Assembly (NCBI GenBank): GCA_963588905.1
Contig: CAVAJF010000007.1
Span: 7,353 to 71,352 of the forward strand
Reading direction: 5' to 3'
Length of the DNA: 64,000 bases
Source: Butyricicoccus_A sp963588905
GTDB taxonomy: Bacteria; Bacillota; Clostridia; Oscillospirales; Butyricicoccaceae
Below the pieces are notes generated by a model. The model did not search any database. It saw only the letters and a program-made list of their open reading frames with translations, and was not told the DNA's origin. This document shows positions 57,120 to 64,000 of the stretch, one piece after another; position 1 is the first letter of the stretch; each line of letters starts with the position of its first letter. The translations under genes were made by a program, and so were the position numbers.

Positions 57120-58577
57120 ATGGAATTATATCAGAAGACAGCAGCCGAGCTCTCGGCAATGCTGAAAAATAAAGAGGTGAGCTCGGTAGAGCTGACCAAG
57201 GCGGCATTTGCAAGAACTGCTGCTGTAGAGGATAAGGTCGGCGCATATATCACGCTGACCGAGGAACACGCCCTGGAGACCGCGCAGGCCATTGATGCCA
57301 AGCGTGCTGCCGGTGAGGAACTGTCTCCGCTGGCCGGTGTGCCGGTATCCGTCAAGGATAACATCTGCACCAAGGGTATCCGCACCACCTGCGCTTCTCG
57401 TATGTTGGAAAACTTCCAGCCGCCATACGATGCAACGGTAATGAACCGTCTGCACGATGCCGGTCTGGTTATGACCGGTAAGACCAACTTGGACGAGTTT
57501 GCGATGGGCTCTTCCTGCGAAAATTCCGCGCTGCAAAAGACGCGCAATCCGCACAATCTGGAGCATGTCACCGGCGGTTCTTCCGGCGGCGCAGCAGCTT
57601 CCGTTGCAGCTGGTGAAGTTTCCATTGCGCTTGGCTCGGATACCGGCGGATCCATTCGTCAGCCGGCATCCTTCTGCGGCGTTGTCGGTCTGAAGCCGAC
57701 CTATGGTACCGTTTCCCGTTATGGATTGGTTGCGTTTGCTTCCTCTCTGGATCAGATCGGCCCGTTCGCCCGCAGCGTAGAGGATGCAGCACTGCTGGCA
57801 GATGTCCTGCGCGGTTATGATAAGATGGATTCTACCAGCTATCCGCGCGAATATGACAGCCTGCACGCTGGCATGAATGCAGACATCAAGGGCATGAAGA
57901 TTGGCCTGCCGAAGGAATATTTCGGCGAAGGTATTTCGGAAGAAGTCAGCAAGGCGGTTCTGGCTGCTGCGGAGACCTATAAGCAGCTGGGTGCAGAAGT
58001 CGTAGAGATTTCTCTGCCGCTGTCCAAGTATGCTCTGCCAATTTATTACATTCTGTCTTCCGCAGAGGCTTCGTCCAATCTGGCACGATTTGACGGTGTC
58101 AAGTACGGCTATCGCGCAGAGAAGTTTGACGGCATCATTGATCTGTACGTCAAGTCGAGAAGCGAGGCATTTGGTCAGGAAGTACAGCGCCGCATCATGC
58201 TGGGCACCTATGTGCTGTCCTCCGGCTACTATGACGCGTACTACAAGAAGGCGCGTGCCGCACAGCGCGCAATCCGTGCAGACTACAACAAGGCATTTGA
58301 GCAGGTAGACGTCATTATGACGCCGGTAGCACCGACAACTGCCTATAAGATTGGCGAAAAGACATCGGACCCGCTGCAGATGTACATGGGCGATATTTGC
58401 ACCGTTTCTGTCAACATCGCAGGCCTTCCGGCAATGGTACAGCCGTGCGGCTTTGATGCGAACAAGCTGCCGATTGGTATGCAGCTGATTGGTCCGCGTT
58501 TTGGAGAGCAGAAGCTCATCAATGCAGGTCTGGCTTATGAAAAGGCTTCTGGTCTGTCCAACATCGTGGCACTGTAA
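57120..58577 (+). CDS. gatA: Glutamyl-tRNA(Gln) amidotransferase subunit A
   Basis: A 485-residue amidase that frees ammonia from glutamine for GatB. PVSVKDNICTKGIRTTCASRML near residue 77 has the catalytic Lys; HNLEHVTGGSSGGAAASVAAGEVSIALGSDTGGSIRQPAS near residue 145-180 has the Ser-cisSer-Lys amidase signature. Full length. Ribosome site GGGAGGCAAC precedes the ATG at 57120. Confidence 0.97.
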   Translation: MELYQKTAAELSAMLKNKEVSSVELTKAAFARTAAVEDKVGAYITLTEEHALETAQAIDAKRAAGEELSPLAGVPVSVKDNICTKGIRTTCASRMLENFQPPYDATVMNRLHDAGLVMTGKTNLDEFAMGSSCENSALQKTRNPHNLEHVTGGSSGGAAASVAAGEVSIALGSDTGGSIRQPASFCGVVGLKPTYGTVSRYGLVAFASSLDQIGPFARSVEDAALLADVLRGYDKMDSTSYPREYDSLHAGMNADIKGMKIGLPKEYFGEGISEEVSKAVLAAAETYKQLGAEVVEISLPLSKYALPIYYILSSAEASSNLARFDGVKYGYRAEKFDGIIDLYVKSRSEAFGQEVQRRIMLGTYVLSSGYYDAYYKKARAAQRAIRADYNKAFEQVDVIMTPVAPTTAYKIGEKTSDPLQMYMGDICTVSVNIAGLPAMVQPCGFDANKLPIGMQLIGPRFGEQKLINAGLAYEKASGLSNIVAL

Positions 58578-58592
58578 GGGAGGAATCGTATC

Positions 58593-60029
58593 ATGAATTA
58601 TGAAGCAGTCATCGGTCTGGAAGTCCATGCCGAGCTTTCTACGAAAACAAAGATTTTCTGCGGATGCAGCACCGCATTTGGCGCAGAGATTAACACCCAT
58701 GTTTGCCCGGTTTGCACGGGTCAGCCGGGTGCCCTGCCGGTTCTGAACAAGCAGGTCGTACATTATGCGGCAAAGATGGGTCTGGCCACCCATTGTACGG
58801 TAAACCAGCTGTGCAAGTCTGACCGCAAGAACTATTTCTATCCGGATCTGCCGAAGGCATACCAGATTTCGCAGTTTGATGTGCCGATCTGCGAAAACGG
58901 CTATGTTGATTTTGAGGTAAACGGCGAGCCGAAGCGCGTTCGCTTTGAGCGCATTCACTTTGAGGAAGATGCAGGCAAGCTGCTGCACGATGAGGGCGAG
59001 GGCACGGTTGTTGACTTCAACCGCTGCGGCGTGCCGCTGATCGAGATGGTAACGCGCCCGGATATTCACTCCGCAGCAGAGGCAAAGGCGTTCTTGGAGA
59101 CCGTCAAGACAACCCTGTCTTACCTGCAAATTTGCGACTGCCGCATGGAGGAAGGCTCGATTCGTTGTGATGTCAACGTGTCGATTCGTCCGGAAGGCTC
59201 CGAGACGCTGGGCACCCGTGTCGAGATGAAGAACATCAACTCGTTCTCTGCGGCAGAGCGTGCGATTGAGTACGAAGTAAACCGCCAGATTGACGTAGTG
59301 TCTGAGGGCGGCACGATTACGCAGGAGACCCGCCGTTGGGACGATTCCCGCGGCAAGAACATGGTCATGCGTTCCAAGGAAGATGCGCAGGACTATCGCT
59401 ACTTCCCGGACCCGGATCTGGTAGCCGTGGAAATCAGCGATGAATGGCTGGAGCAGATTCGCTCGGAGATTCCGGAGCTGCCGCAGTCCCGCTATAACCG
59501 CTACATGGAGGAAATCGGCTTGCAGCCGAAGGAAGCGCGCATTCTGGCGGATTCCTTTGACAAGGCGTGCCTGCTGGATGAGGGCGTCAACATGAAGCGC
59601 GTCGATGCCAAGAACATCGCAAACTGGATTCTGTCTGACATCTCCAAGTATCTGAACGACAAGAATCTGGAGCTGAAGGACACCAAGCTGACCGCGCAGA
59701 AGCTGGTTGACATGATTGAGCTGATTGAGAAGAACACGATTTCCGGCAACGCCGGCAAGAAGGTTCTGGTTCAGCTGTTTGAGACCGATGATTCGGTTGA
59801 TACCATCGTTGACAAGCTGGGTCTGAAGCAGGTATCCGATGAGGGTGCAATTCAGAAGCTGGTTGACGAGGTTCTGGCTACCAATCCGAAGTCTGTCGCA
59901 GACTACAAGAAGGGCAAGAAGAACGCCATTGGCTTCTTGGTTGGTCAGTGCATGAAGGCATCCAAGGGCAAGGGCAACCCGAAGATGATTAACCAGCTGC
60001 TTAGCAAGACGCTGGACAGCATGGAATAA
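58593..60029 (+). CDS. gatB: Aspartyl/glutamyl-tRNA amidotransferase subunit B
   Basis: A 478-residue ATP-dependent subunit that activates the misacylated residue. YEAVIGLEVHAELSTKTKIFCGC at the N-terminus, CPVCTGQPGALPVLN near residue 37, and YFYPDLPKAYQISQFDVPI near residue 75 are the cradle-domain signatures; the C-terminal YqeY-like tail is complete. Zinc ligands are in the first two cysteine segments. It lies 15 bases after gatA. Confidence 0.97.
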   Translation: MNYEAVIGLEVHAELSTKTKIFCGCSTAFGAEINTHVCPVCTGQPGALPVLNKQVVHYAAKMGLATHCTVNQLCKSDRKNYFYPDLPKAYQISQFDVPICENGYVDFEVNGEPKRVRFERIHFEEDAGKLLHDEGEGTVVDFNRCGVPLIEMVTRPDIHSAAEAKAFLETVKTTLSYLQICDCRMEEGSIRCDVNVSIRPEGSETLGTRVEMKNINSFSAAERAIEYEVNRQIDVVSEGGTITQETRRWDDSRGKNMVMRSKEDAQDYRYFPDPDLVAVEISDEWLEQIRSEIPELPQSRYNRYMEEIGLQPKEARILADSFDKACLLDEGVNMKRVDAKNIANWILSDISKYLNDKNLELKDTKLTAQKLVDMIELIEKNTISGNAGKKVLVQLFETDDSVDTIVDKLGLKQVSDEGAIQKLVDEVLATNPKSVADYKKGKKNAIGFLVGQCMKASKGKGNPKMINQLLSKTLDSME

Positions 60030-60047
60030 GAAAACTTTCGCGGACAT

Positions 60048-60079
60048 AAAGCAGACGCAGCATATGCGTCTGCTTTTTT
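60048..60079 (+). terminator. Terminator after gatB
   Basis: A perfect 12-bp stem (60048-60059 with 60065-60076), 5-base loop and six T. The next gene starts only 9 bases later. Confidence 0.9.
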
Positions 60080-60087
60080 GAGGAAAT

Positions 60088-60783
60088 ATGAAAAAACGGT
60101 ATCGATATATCTGGCACACGATATTTGAGCGAATTTTAATCATTATAATTTGCATCATTGGTATAGAGTGTGCAATAGAACTATACCATAACGCTCTTAG
60201 TGGAGAAGTGCTACATTATAGAGCAAGGTATTTAGTTCAAGTACCAGGCAATGCAATTTTGCAAGGATTGGTTATTATTTATGGTGGCTTGACAATTGTT
60301 GGATTGCTGATTGAATATTTTATAAAAGATACGGTAACAACTGAAGTAAGCATTCAAGATTTTGAGTGTACAGACTATGTGCTTGAACTTATAAAGACCT
60401 CTTTGCTTTCAATTTTTCTTCACAAAAAACGTGACCCTGTGTGTGCTTATACCATGAATGTCATTGTGGAAGATAAAAGAGAAATTGATTTCTTCTATAT
60501 GGATGAATCGGTTTTGGAAGATGTACGCGAGATTACGAAAAAGCGAAGACGGCAGGACACATATGAAAAATATCCGCACTTTTTTGAAATTAGTAATTTG
60601 GTGCATTACAAATACCGATTTGAGATCACTTATTTGAAGCATTCTCATTTGGTGATTCAAATGAGACCTCTTCCGAAGGAACAAAAACGAGATTTGACGT
60701 ATATACCGGATGATTATGTGAGCTTGCTGGATCGGATCAAAAATCTGTATAAAAAAGTGAAGGGAATGTTCAAAAAGAAGTAA
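60088..60783 (+). CDS. AT-rich hypothetical membrane protein
   Basis: A 231-residue protein that I do not recognise. Two N-terminal membrane helices (about residues 13-32, ILIIIICIIGIECAIELY, and 58-77, GLVIIYGGLTIVGLLIEYF) frame a short loop; the remaining cytoplasmic part is highly charged and ends KKVKGMFKKK. It is much richer in A and T than the gat genes before and the lipoprotein gene after, and uses AT-ending codons, so it may be acquired. An AGGA site stands 4-5 bases before the ATG. It follows the gatB terminator so closely that its promoter is unclear. Confidence 0.7.
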   Translation: MKKRYRYIWHTIFERILIIIICIIGIECAIELYHNALSGEVLHYRARYLVQVPGNAILQGLVIIYGGLTIVGLLIEYFIKDTVTTEVSIQDFECTDYVLELIKTSLLSIFLHKKRDPVCAYTMNVIVEDKREIDFFYMDESVLEDVREITKKRRRQDTYEKYPHFFEISNLVHYKYRFEITYLKHSHLVIQMRPLPKEQKRDLTYIPDDYVSLLDRIKNLYKKVKGMFKKK

Positions 60784-60837
60784 GATATTCAAAATTCAAT
60801 AAAATTTATTGGCATATTAACTGTTTTTTTGTTTATA

Positions 60838-60866
60838 TTGACAAAACAAGTTTGTTGTGGTAAACT
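60838..60866 (+). promoter_or_regulatory. Promoter of the lipoprotein gene
   Basis: TTGACA (60838-60843) and TAAACT (60861-60866), 17 bases apart, only 22 bases before the start codon. Confidence 0.6.
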
Positions 60867-60888
60867 GAGCGCAAAAGGAGGGATGTAC

Positions 60889-61434
60889 ATGAAGAAATCC
60901 TATATTGCTGCGTGGCTGGCAGCTGCCGTGCTGGCGGGAAACCTGTTGGCAGGCTGCGGAAATACCCAGACGACACAACCGAAATCGTCCGCAGGCTCTG
61001 CGGAGCAGGGCACCAGCGGCAATCTTGTTCCGGCACTTTCACAGGATGAACTGATTGCACAGTCCAGCCTGATCGTCAAAGGTACGGTTTCGGAGGTCTC
61101 CGATGCATTCCAAGTGAAACCGGAAACCGGCGGCGATGCGAGCACCTATGTTGACAACACGATTCGCATTGAACAGACGCTCCGCGGGCAGGCGGATGCA
61201 GATACGGTGACCGTGCGTGTGCAGGATGATGACCAAGTGAGCACAGAGGATGCCAAGCTGGAACAGGGCAAGGAATACCTACTGTTCCTGTCATCCGGCG
61301 AAAACGCCACGTATCGTGTCACCGGTGCCATGCAGGGTGCATATGAAGTCCAAGCGGACGGCACCTGCGTTGCGTGGGACGGCACCAAGTGGACGCTGCA
61401 AGACGCACAAAAGGCAATCGAGCAGGCAAAATAA
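60889..61434 (+). CDS. Hypothetical lipoprotein
   Basis: A 181-residue exported lipoprotein. The signal peptide ends LLAGCGN, so the mature protein begins at the lipidated Cys near residue 22. A Ser/Thr/Gln-rich linker follows, then a small beta domain with SSLIVKGTVSEV near residue 60 and EQGKEYLLFLSS near 130, a pattern seen in OB-like surface proteins of unknown role. The start at 60889 is 7 bases from GGAGG; ATG 60883 is too close to it. Single gene. Confidence 0.8.
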   Translation: MKKSYIAAWLAAAVLAGNLLAGCGNTQTTQPKSSAGSAEQGTSGNLVPALSQDELIAQSSLIVKGTVSEVSDAFQVKPETGGDASTYVDNTIRIEQTLRGQADADTVTVRVQDDDQVSTEDAKLEQGKEYLLFLSSGENATYRVTGAMQGAYEVQADGTCVAWDGTKWTLQDAQKAIEQAK

Positions 61435-61448
61435 CACGAGGAATTTTG

Positions 61449-61476
61449 AGGACGCTCCGGCAAGTCGGGGCGTTCT
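61449..61476 (+). terminator. Terminator after the lipoprotein gene
   Basis: A stem of about 11 pairs with G-T pairs (61449-61459 with 61466-61476), then a TTCTTCTTT stretch. Confidence 0.6.
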
Positions 61477-61503
61477 TCTTTGCTTTTTCCACAGAATTTC
61501 TTG

Positions 61504-61532
61504 TTTACTTTCACACGTTAACATGTTACAAT
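61504..61532 (+). promoter_or_regulatory. Promoter with palindrome upstream of the YerC-like gene
   Basis: TTTACT (61504-61509) and TACAAT (61527-61532) are 17 bases apart. TAACATGTTA (61519-61528), a perfect 10-base palindrome, lies in the spacer and enters the -10 box, a place suited to repression by the protein encoded just downstream. Confidence 0.5.
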
Positions 61533-61560
61533 ATAGCTGTTAGTGAGGGAGGCGAAATGG

Positions 61561-61872
61561 ATGAACAACAAACTCAGGGGAAAATCCATGGATAGTCTGT
61601 TTCAGGCAATCCTGCATCTGAATACGCTGGAGGAGTGCAGCAACTTTTTTGAGGATCTCTGTACCATCAGCGAGCTGCGCGCCATGGAACAGCGCTTTCA
61701 GGTCGCTGCTATGCTGGATGAAGGACGCATTTACAGTGACATCGCAAAGGAGACCGGCGCATCGACGGCAACGATCAGCCGCGTCAACAAGTGCTTGACG
61801 TATGGCTCGGACGGTTATCGCACGGCACTGGATCGCATGAAGCAGACAGAGGGAAACGATACAGATGAGTGA
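61561..61872 (+). CDS. YerC/YecD-family TrpR-like regulator
   Basis: A 103-residue protein of the TrpR-like YerC family. SLFQAILHLNTLEECSNFFEDLCTISELRAMEQRFQVAAML is the dimer-forming part and YSDIAKETGASTATISRVNKCL near residue 62 the helix-turn-helix. The regulon is unknown. GAGGGAGG lies 8 bases before the ATG at 61561. It overlaps the methyltransferase gene by 8 bases. Confidence 0.9.
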   Translation: MNNKLRGKSMDSLFQAILHLNTLEECSNFFEDLCTISELRAMEQRFQVAAMLDEGRIYSDIAKETGASTATISRVNKCLTYGSDGYRTALDRMKQTEGNDTDE

Positions 61873-62623
61873 ATATTCAGAGTACGGACTGCTCTCGGAG
61901 TACTATGACCGCTTCACCGATGACGTACCATACGAACGGTGGGCGGATTTTTTTGAGCATATTTTTGAACAAAAGAACATCAAACCGTCTGTGATTTTGG
62001 ATTTGGCGTGCGGTACCGGCTCGCTGACCAGTATTTTGGCACAGCGCGGATATGATATGATTGGCGTCGATCAGTCGGAAGATATGCTGATGATTGCGCA
62101 GGAAAACTGCATGGATGCCAATCCGGAGAAGCCGGTTCTGCTGTTGCATCAGCCCATGCAGGAATTAGAGCTGTACGGCGGGATAGATGCCTGTGTATGC
62201 TGTTTGGATTCCGTCAATTATGTGGAAGACCCAGACATGCTGCGTGAGGCGATGAAGCGCGTCTATGCGTATCTCAGGCCGGGCGGACTGTTTTTATTTG
62301 ATGTGAATACCCGCAGCAAGCTGGAACGCATTGACGGACAGAGCTTTGTCCGAGAGGATGAGGACGTGTTCTGCGTTTGGCAGTGCATCATTGAAGAAAA
62401 TTTGTGTCATTATCACTTTGACATCTTTGAACTCAATGAGGAGGGCGCGTGGAATCGCTATGAGGAGCATCATATCGAGCGCATCTATGAAAACACGGAA
62501 TTGATGGATATGTTACAGCAGGCGGGCTTTACAGACATCGAACAGCGCGGCGAGCTGTCCGATGAGCCGCCGAAGGAAAAGGAAGAACGGATTTTCTTCC
62601 TTGCCAGAAAACCAGAAGAATGA
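61865..62623 (+). CDS. Class I SAM-dependent methyltransferase
   Basis: A 252-residue enzyme. YDRFTDDVPYERWADFF near residue 14, SAM loop ILDLACGTGSLTSILAQRG near residue 41, then CCLDSVNYVEDP near residue 115 and FLFDVNTRSKL near 150 fit the YqeM-like methyltransferases of Firmicutes. Substrate unknown. It overlaps the upstream regulator gene by 8 bases and lies 12 bases before hslO. Confidence 0.87.
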   Translation: MSEYSEYGLLSEYYDRFTDDVPYERWADFFEHIFEQKNIKPSVILDLACGTGSLTSILAQRGYDMIGVDQSEDMLMIAQENCMDANPEKPVLLLHQPMQELELYGGIDACVCCLDSVNYVEDPDMLREAMKRVYAYLRPGGLFLFDVNTRSKLERIDGQSFVREDEDVFCVWQCIIEENLCHYHFDIFELNEEGAWNRYEEHHIERIYENTELMDMLQQAGFTDIEQRGELSDEPPKEKEERIFFLARKPEE

Positions 62624-62635
62624 GGAGAAACAAGT

Positions 62636-63535
62636 ATGAGTGATAGATTGATTCGTGCGATCTGCCGCAATGCAGAAATCAAATTTACGGCGGTGTGCAC
62701 CACGGAGACGGTTGAGCGCGCCCGCCAGATTCATCGTACCCTGCCGCTGGCAACAGCTGCGTTGGGCAGAGCGCTGTCGGCAGCTTCTATGATGGGTCGA
62801 GAGCTGAAGGACAAGAACGGCTCTGTGACGATTCAGATCAAGGGCAATGGCCCGCTGGGTGCCATTACTGCCATTGGAGACTGTGACGGCTGTGTGCGCG
62901 GTTATTTGCAGAATCCTGCTGTCGAGCTGCCGCTGCTGACGAATGGGCATCTGGATGTCGGTTCCGGTGTCGGACGCGGCTATCTGATGGTCATCAAGGA
63001 TATTGGTGTCGGCGAGCCGTTTACCGGCACAACCGCTTTGCATAACGGCGAAATTGCAGAGGACATTACGAAGTATTTCGCAGAGAGCGAGCAGGTTCCG
63101 TCTGCGGTTGCACTGGGTGTTTTGGTAGATACCGATCAGCATGTCAAGCAGGCGGGCGGTTATATCGTCCAGCTCATGCCGGGCGCGACCGATGAGGACA
63201 TTACTCGTCTGGAAAACAACATTGCGAAGGCTGGCGCGATGACCACGATGCTGGAGAGCGGCATGTCCTTGGAGGACATTGCACACGCGGTATTGGATGG
63301 CTTTGAGGTGGAGTTTTTGGAGGACACGCCGATTACCTATCGCTGCGGCTGCAACCACGCCAAAGTGACTCGTGCGCTTATCAGCTTGGGCAAGGAAGAG
63401 CTGCAGCGTCTGCGCGATGAAGAGGACGGCATCGAAGTGACTTGCCAGTTCTGTGACAAGGTGTATAAAATGACACGGGATGATATTGCCGTGATGCTGG
63501 AGGCAGCGACGGCAAAAGAGGGGAATAACGGCTGA
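62636..63535 (+). CDS. hslO: Redox-regulated chaperone Hsp33
   Basis: A 299-residue holdase that is switched on by oxidation. The N-terminal core has RALSAASMMGRELKDKNGSVTIQIKGNGPLG near residues 42-72; the C-terminal redox switch has Cys237-x-Cys239 and Cys270-x-x-Cys273, which bind zinc when reduced. All four cysteines are present. It would protect proteins when the anaerobe meets oxygen or hypochlorite. AGGAG precedes the ATG. Confidence 0.95.
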   Translation: MSDRLIRAICRNAEIKFTAVCTTETVERARQIHRTLPLATAALGRALSAASMMGRELKDKNGSVTIQIKGNGPLGAITAIGDCDGCVRGYLQNPAVELPLLTNGHLDVGSGVGRGYLMVIKDIGVGEPFTGTTALHNGEIAEDITKYFAESEQVPSAVALGVLVDTDQHVKQAGGYIVQLMPGATDEDITRLENNIAKAGAMTTMLESGMSLEDIAHAVLDGFEVEFLEDTPITYRCGCNHAKVTRALISLGKEELQRLRDEEDGIEVTCQFCDKVYKMTRDDIAVMLEAATAKEGNNG

Positions 63536-63609
63536 TAACCGCGAAAAACAGCACGTTTTGACAGAGAAAAAAGAATTTTGAAAAAAATCAAAAAACTTTG
63601 AAAAAAGTG

Positions 63610-63638
63610 TTGACAAAACCGCATCCAGTGAGTATACT
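63610..63638 (+). promoter_or_regulatory. Promoter of the tRNA-Val - tRNA-Asp pair
   Basis: TTGACA (63610-63615) and TATACT (63633-63638), 17 bases apart, 22 bases before the tRNA-Val gene. Confidence 0.85.
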
Positions 63639-63659
63639 ATAATAGTCGCTGGACGGTAC

Positions 63660-63735
63660 GGAAGTTTAGCTCAGCTGGGAGAGCATCTGCCTTACAAGCA
63701 GAGGGTCACAGGTTCGAGCCCTGTAACTTCCACCA
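63660..63735 (+). tRNA. tRNA-Val (anticodon TAC)
   Basis: A full cloverleaf: acceptor GGAAGTT/AACTTCC, D arm GCTC/GAGC, anticodon stem TCTGC/GCAGA with loop CTTACAA, T arm ACAGG-TTCGAGC-CCTGT. The CCA end is encoded (63733-63735). Confidence 0.97.
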
Positions 63736-63739
63736 CCCT

Positions 63740-63816
63740 GGCCCGGTAGTTCAGTTGGTTAGAACGCCAGCCTGTCACGCTGGAGGTCGTCGGTTCGAGC
63801 CCGATCCGGGTCGCCA
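63740..63816 (+). tRNA. tRNA-Asp (anticodon GTC)
   Basis: A full cloverleaf: acceptor GGCCCGG/CCGGGTC, D arm GTTC/GAAC, anticodon stem CCAGC/GCTGG with loop CTGTCAC, T arm GTCGG-TTCGAGC-CCGAT. CCA is encoded (63814-63816). It lies 4 bases after tRNA-Val and is cotranscribed with it. Confidence 0.97.
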
Positions 63817-63828
63817 GTAAACTTCTAT

Positions 63829-63856
63829 CGTTTCATCGTCTTCGGACGGTGAAACG
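63829..63856 (+). terminator. UUCG-capped hairpin after tRNA-Asp
   Basis: A 12-pair stem with G-T pairs (63829-63840 with 63845-63856) capped by the very stable TTCG loop. It is followed by A, not T, bases, so it is an atypical terminator or a processing and stability hairpin at the end of the tRNA transcript. Confidence 0.55.
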
Positions 63857-63886
63857 AAAAAAAGTTTTCTGAAATGAAAAAAGTTC

Positions 63887-63915
63887 TTGACAAACAGGGG
63901 CTTCGATGATATAAT
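63887..63915 (+). promoter_or_regulatory. Promoter of tRNA-Phe
   Basis: Perfect TTGACA (63887-63892) and perfect TATAAT (63910-63915), 17 bases apart, 30 bases before the tRNA gene. Confidence 0.88.
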
Positions 63916-63944
63916 AAATATCGTCGTCTGACAGAAAAACAACT

Positions 63945-64000
63945 TGCCTCTGTAGCTCAGTCGGTAGAGCAGGGGACTGAAAATCCCCGTGTCGGTGGTT
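63945..64000 (+). tRNA. tRNA-Phe (anticodon GAA), cut by window end
   Basis: The first 56 bases of a tRNA: acceptor GCCTCTG, D arm GCTC/GAGC, anticodon stem GGGGA/TCCCC with loop CTGAAAA, and the start of the T arm. The 3-prime acceptor strand is outside the window. Confidence 0.92.

Noticed and set aside
57126..60158. 1010-codon open frame on the minus strand opposite gatA and gatB
   Set aside because: It lies fully opposite two clear, highly conserved genes and arises from their codon bias. Its translation has no recognisable domain.
1..64000. CRISPR array, prophage, insertion sequence or rRNA operon
   Set aside because: No regularly spaced repeats, integrase, transposase, phage structural genes or rRNA cores were seen anywhere in the window.

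Overview
The window reads as chromosomal DNA from a low-to-middle GC, anaerobic, probably spore-forming member of the Clostridia, most likely an Oscillospirales butyrate producer of the Butyricicoccus or Agathobaculum kind. The genus is inferred from gene content only. Pointers are the SCIFF peptide and its radical SAM maturase (scfA-scfB, a Clostridia hallmark), a butyryl-CoA:acetate CoA-transferase, class III (oxygen-sensitive) ribonucleotide reductase, the clostridial IspH-S1 ribosomal protein fusion, and the sporulation-linked genes ytfJ (gerW), yunB and a spoIIM-like gene. There is no plasmid, phage or rRNA in the window.

Layout. 1-8.4 kb: tail of an aldose epimerase gene, a PEBP-family gene, then yajC - TIGR04086 membrane protein - scfA - scfB, a truncated P5CR-like gene, a SpoIIM-like gene, a SLOG protein, rlmA, a YihY transporter-like gene, an iron-sulfur-flavoprotein-type protein and an HPr-like protein. 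8.4-11.4 kb: a hypothetical gene and a large CsaB/glycosyltransferase fusion. 11.5-19.4 kb: de novo purine cluster purE-C-F-M-N-purO-AICAR transformylase-purD, in which the usual bifunctional PurH is replaced by two separate enzymes. 20.1-23.4 kb: copper operon csoR - HMA protein - copA, with a CopZ domain fused to the CopA C-terminus. 23.8-26.2 kb: an AT-rich type II restriction-modification island (C5 methylase, endonuclease, controller protein). 26.4-29.7 kb: an AEC transporter divergent from thiM-thiE-HAD phosphatase. 30-33.2 kb: nrdD, a separate glycyl-radical domain gene, and nrdG, under two NrdR boxes. 33.2-33.5 kb: a candidate unannotated structured RNA. 33.5-40.3 kb: but, an EamA transporter, an M20 peptidase, a Nudix protein, bioY with a BirA operator, and prfC with a long structured leader. 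40.7-48.6 kb: ArsC/Spx-like, FkbM methyltransferase, HIT, M50 protease, scpA-scpB-DUF2953-ytfJ-dac, a flavoprotein and rluB. 48.7-54.8 kb: RpiR regulator, HI0933-type flavoprotein, cmk, plsC, ispH-rpsA and yunB. 54.8-60.0 kb: ligA-gatC-gatA-gatB. 60.1-63.5 kb: an AT-rich membrane protein, a lipoprotein, a YerC-like regulator, a methyltransferase and hslO. 63.66-64.0 kb: tRNA-Val, tRNA-Asp and a truncated tRNA-Phe.

Regulation can be read unusually well here. CsoR operators lie in and just downstream of the csoR promoter, a BirA operator overlaps the bioY promoter, a pair of NrdR boxes lies 31 bp apart before nrdD, a C-box-like palindrome lies at the restriction controller gene, and terminator-like hairpins lie in the leaders of purE and prfC and between scfA and scfB. 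The most unusual gene architectures are the class III reductase with its glycyl-radical domain on a separate small gene, the CopA-CopZ fusion, and the CsaB-glycosyltransferase fusion. The best candidate for something undescribed is the stand-alone structured transcript at about 33236-33457. All functional calls come from reading the sequence; no database search was run.
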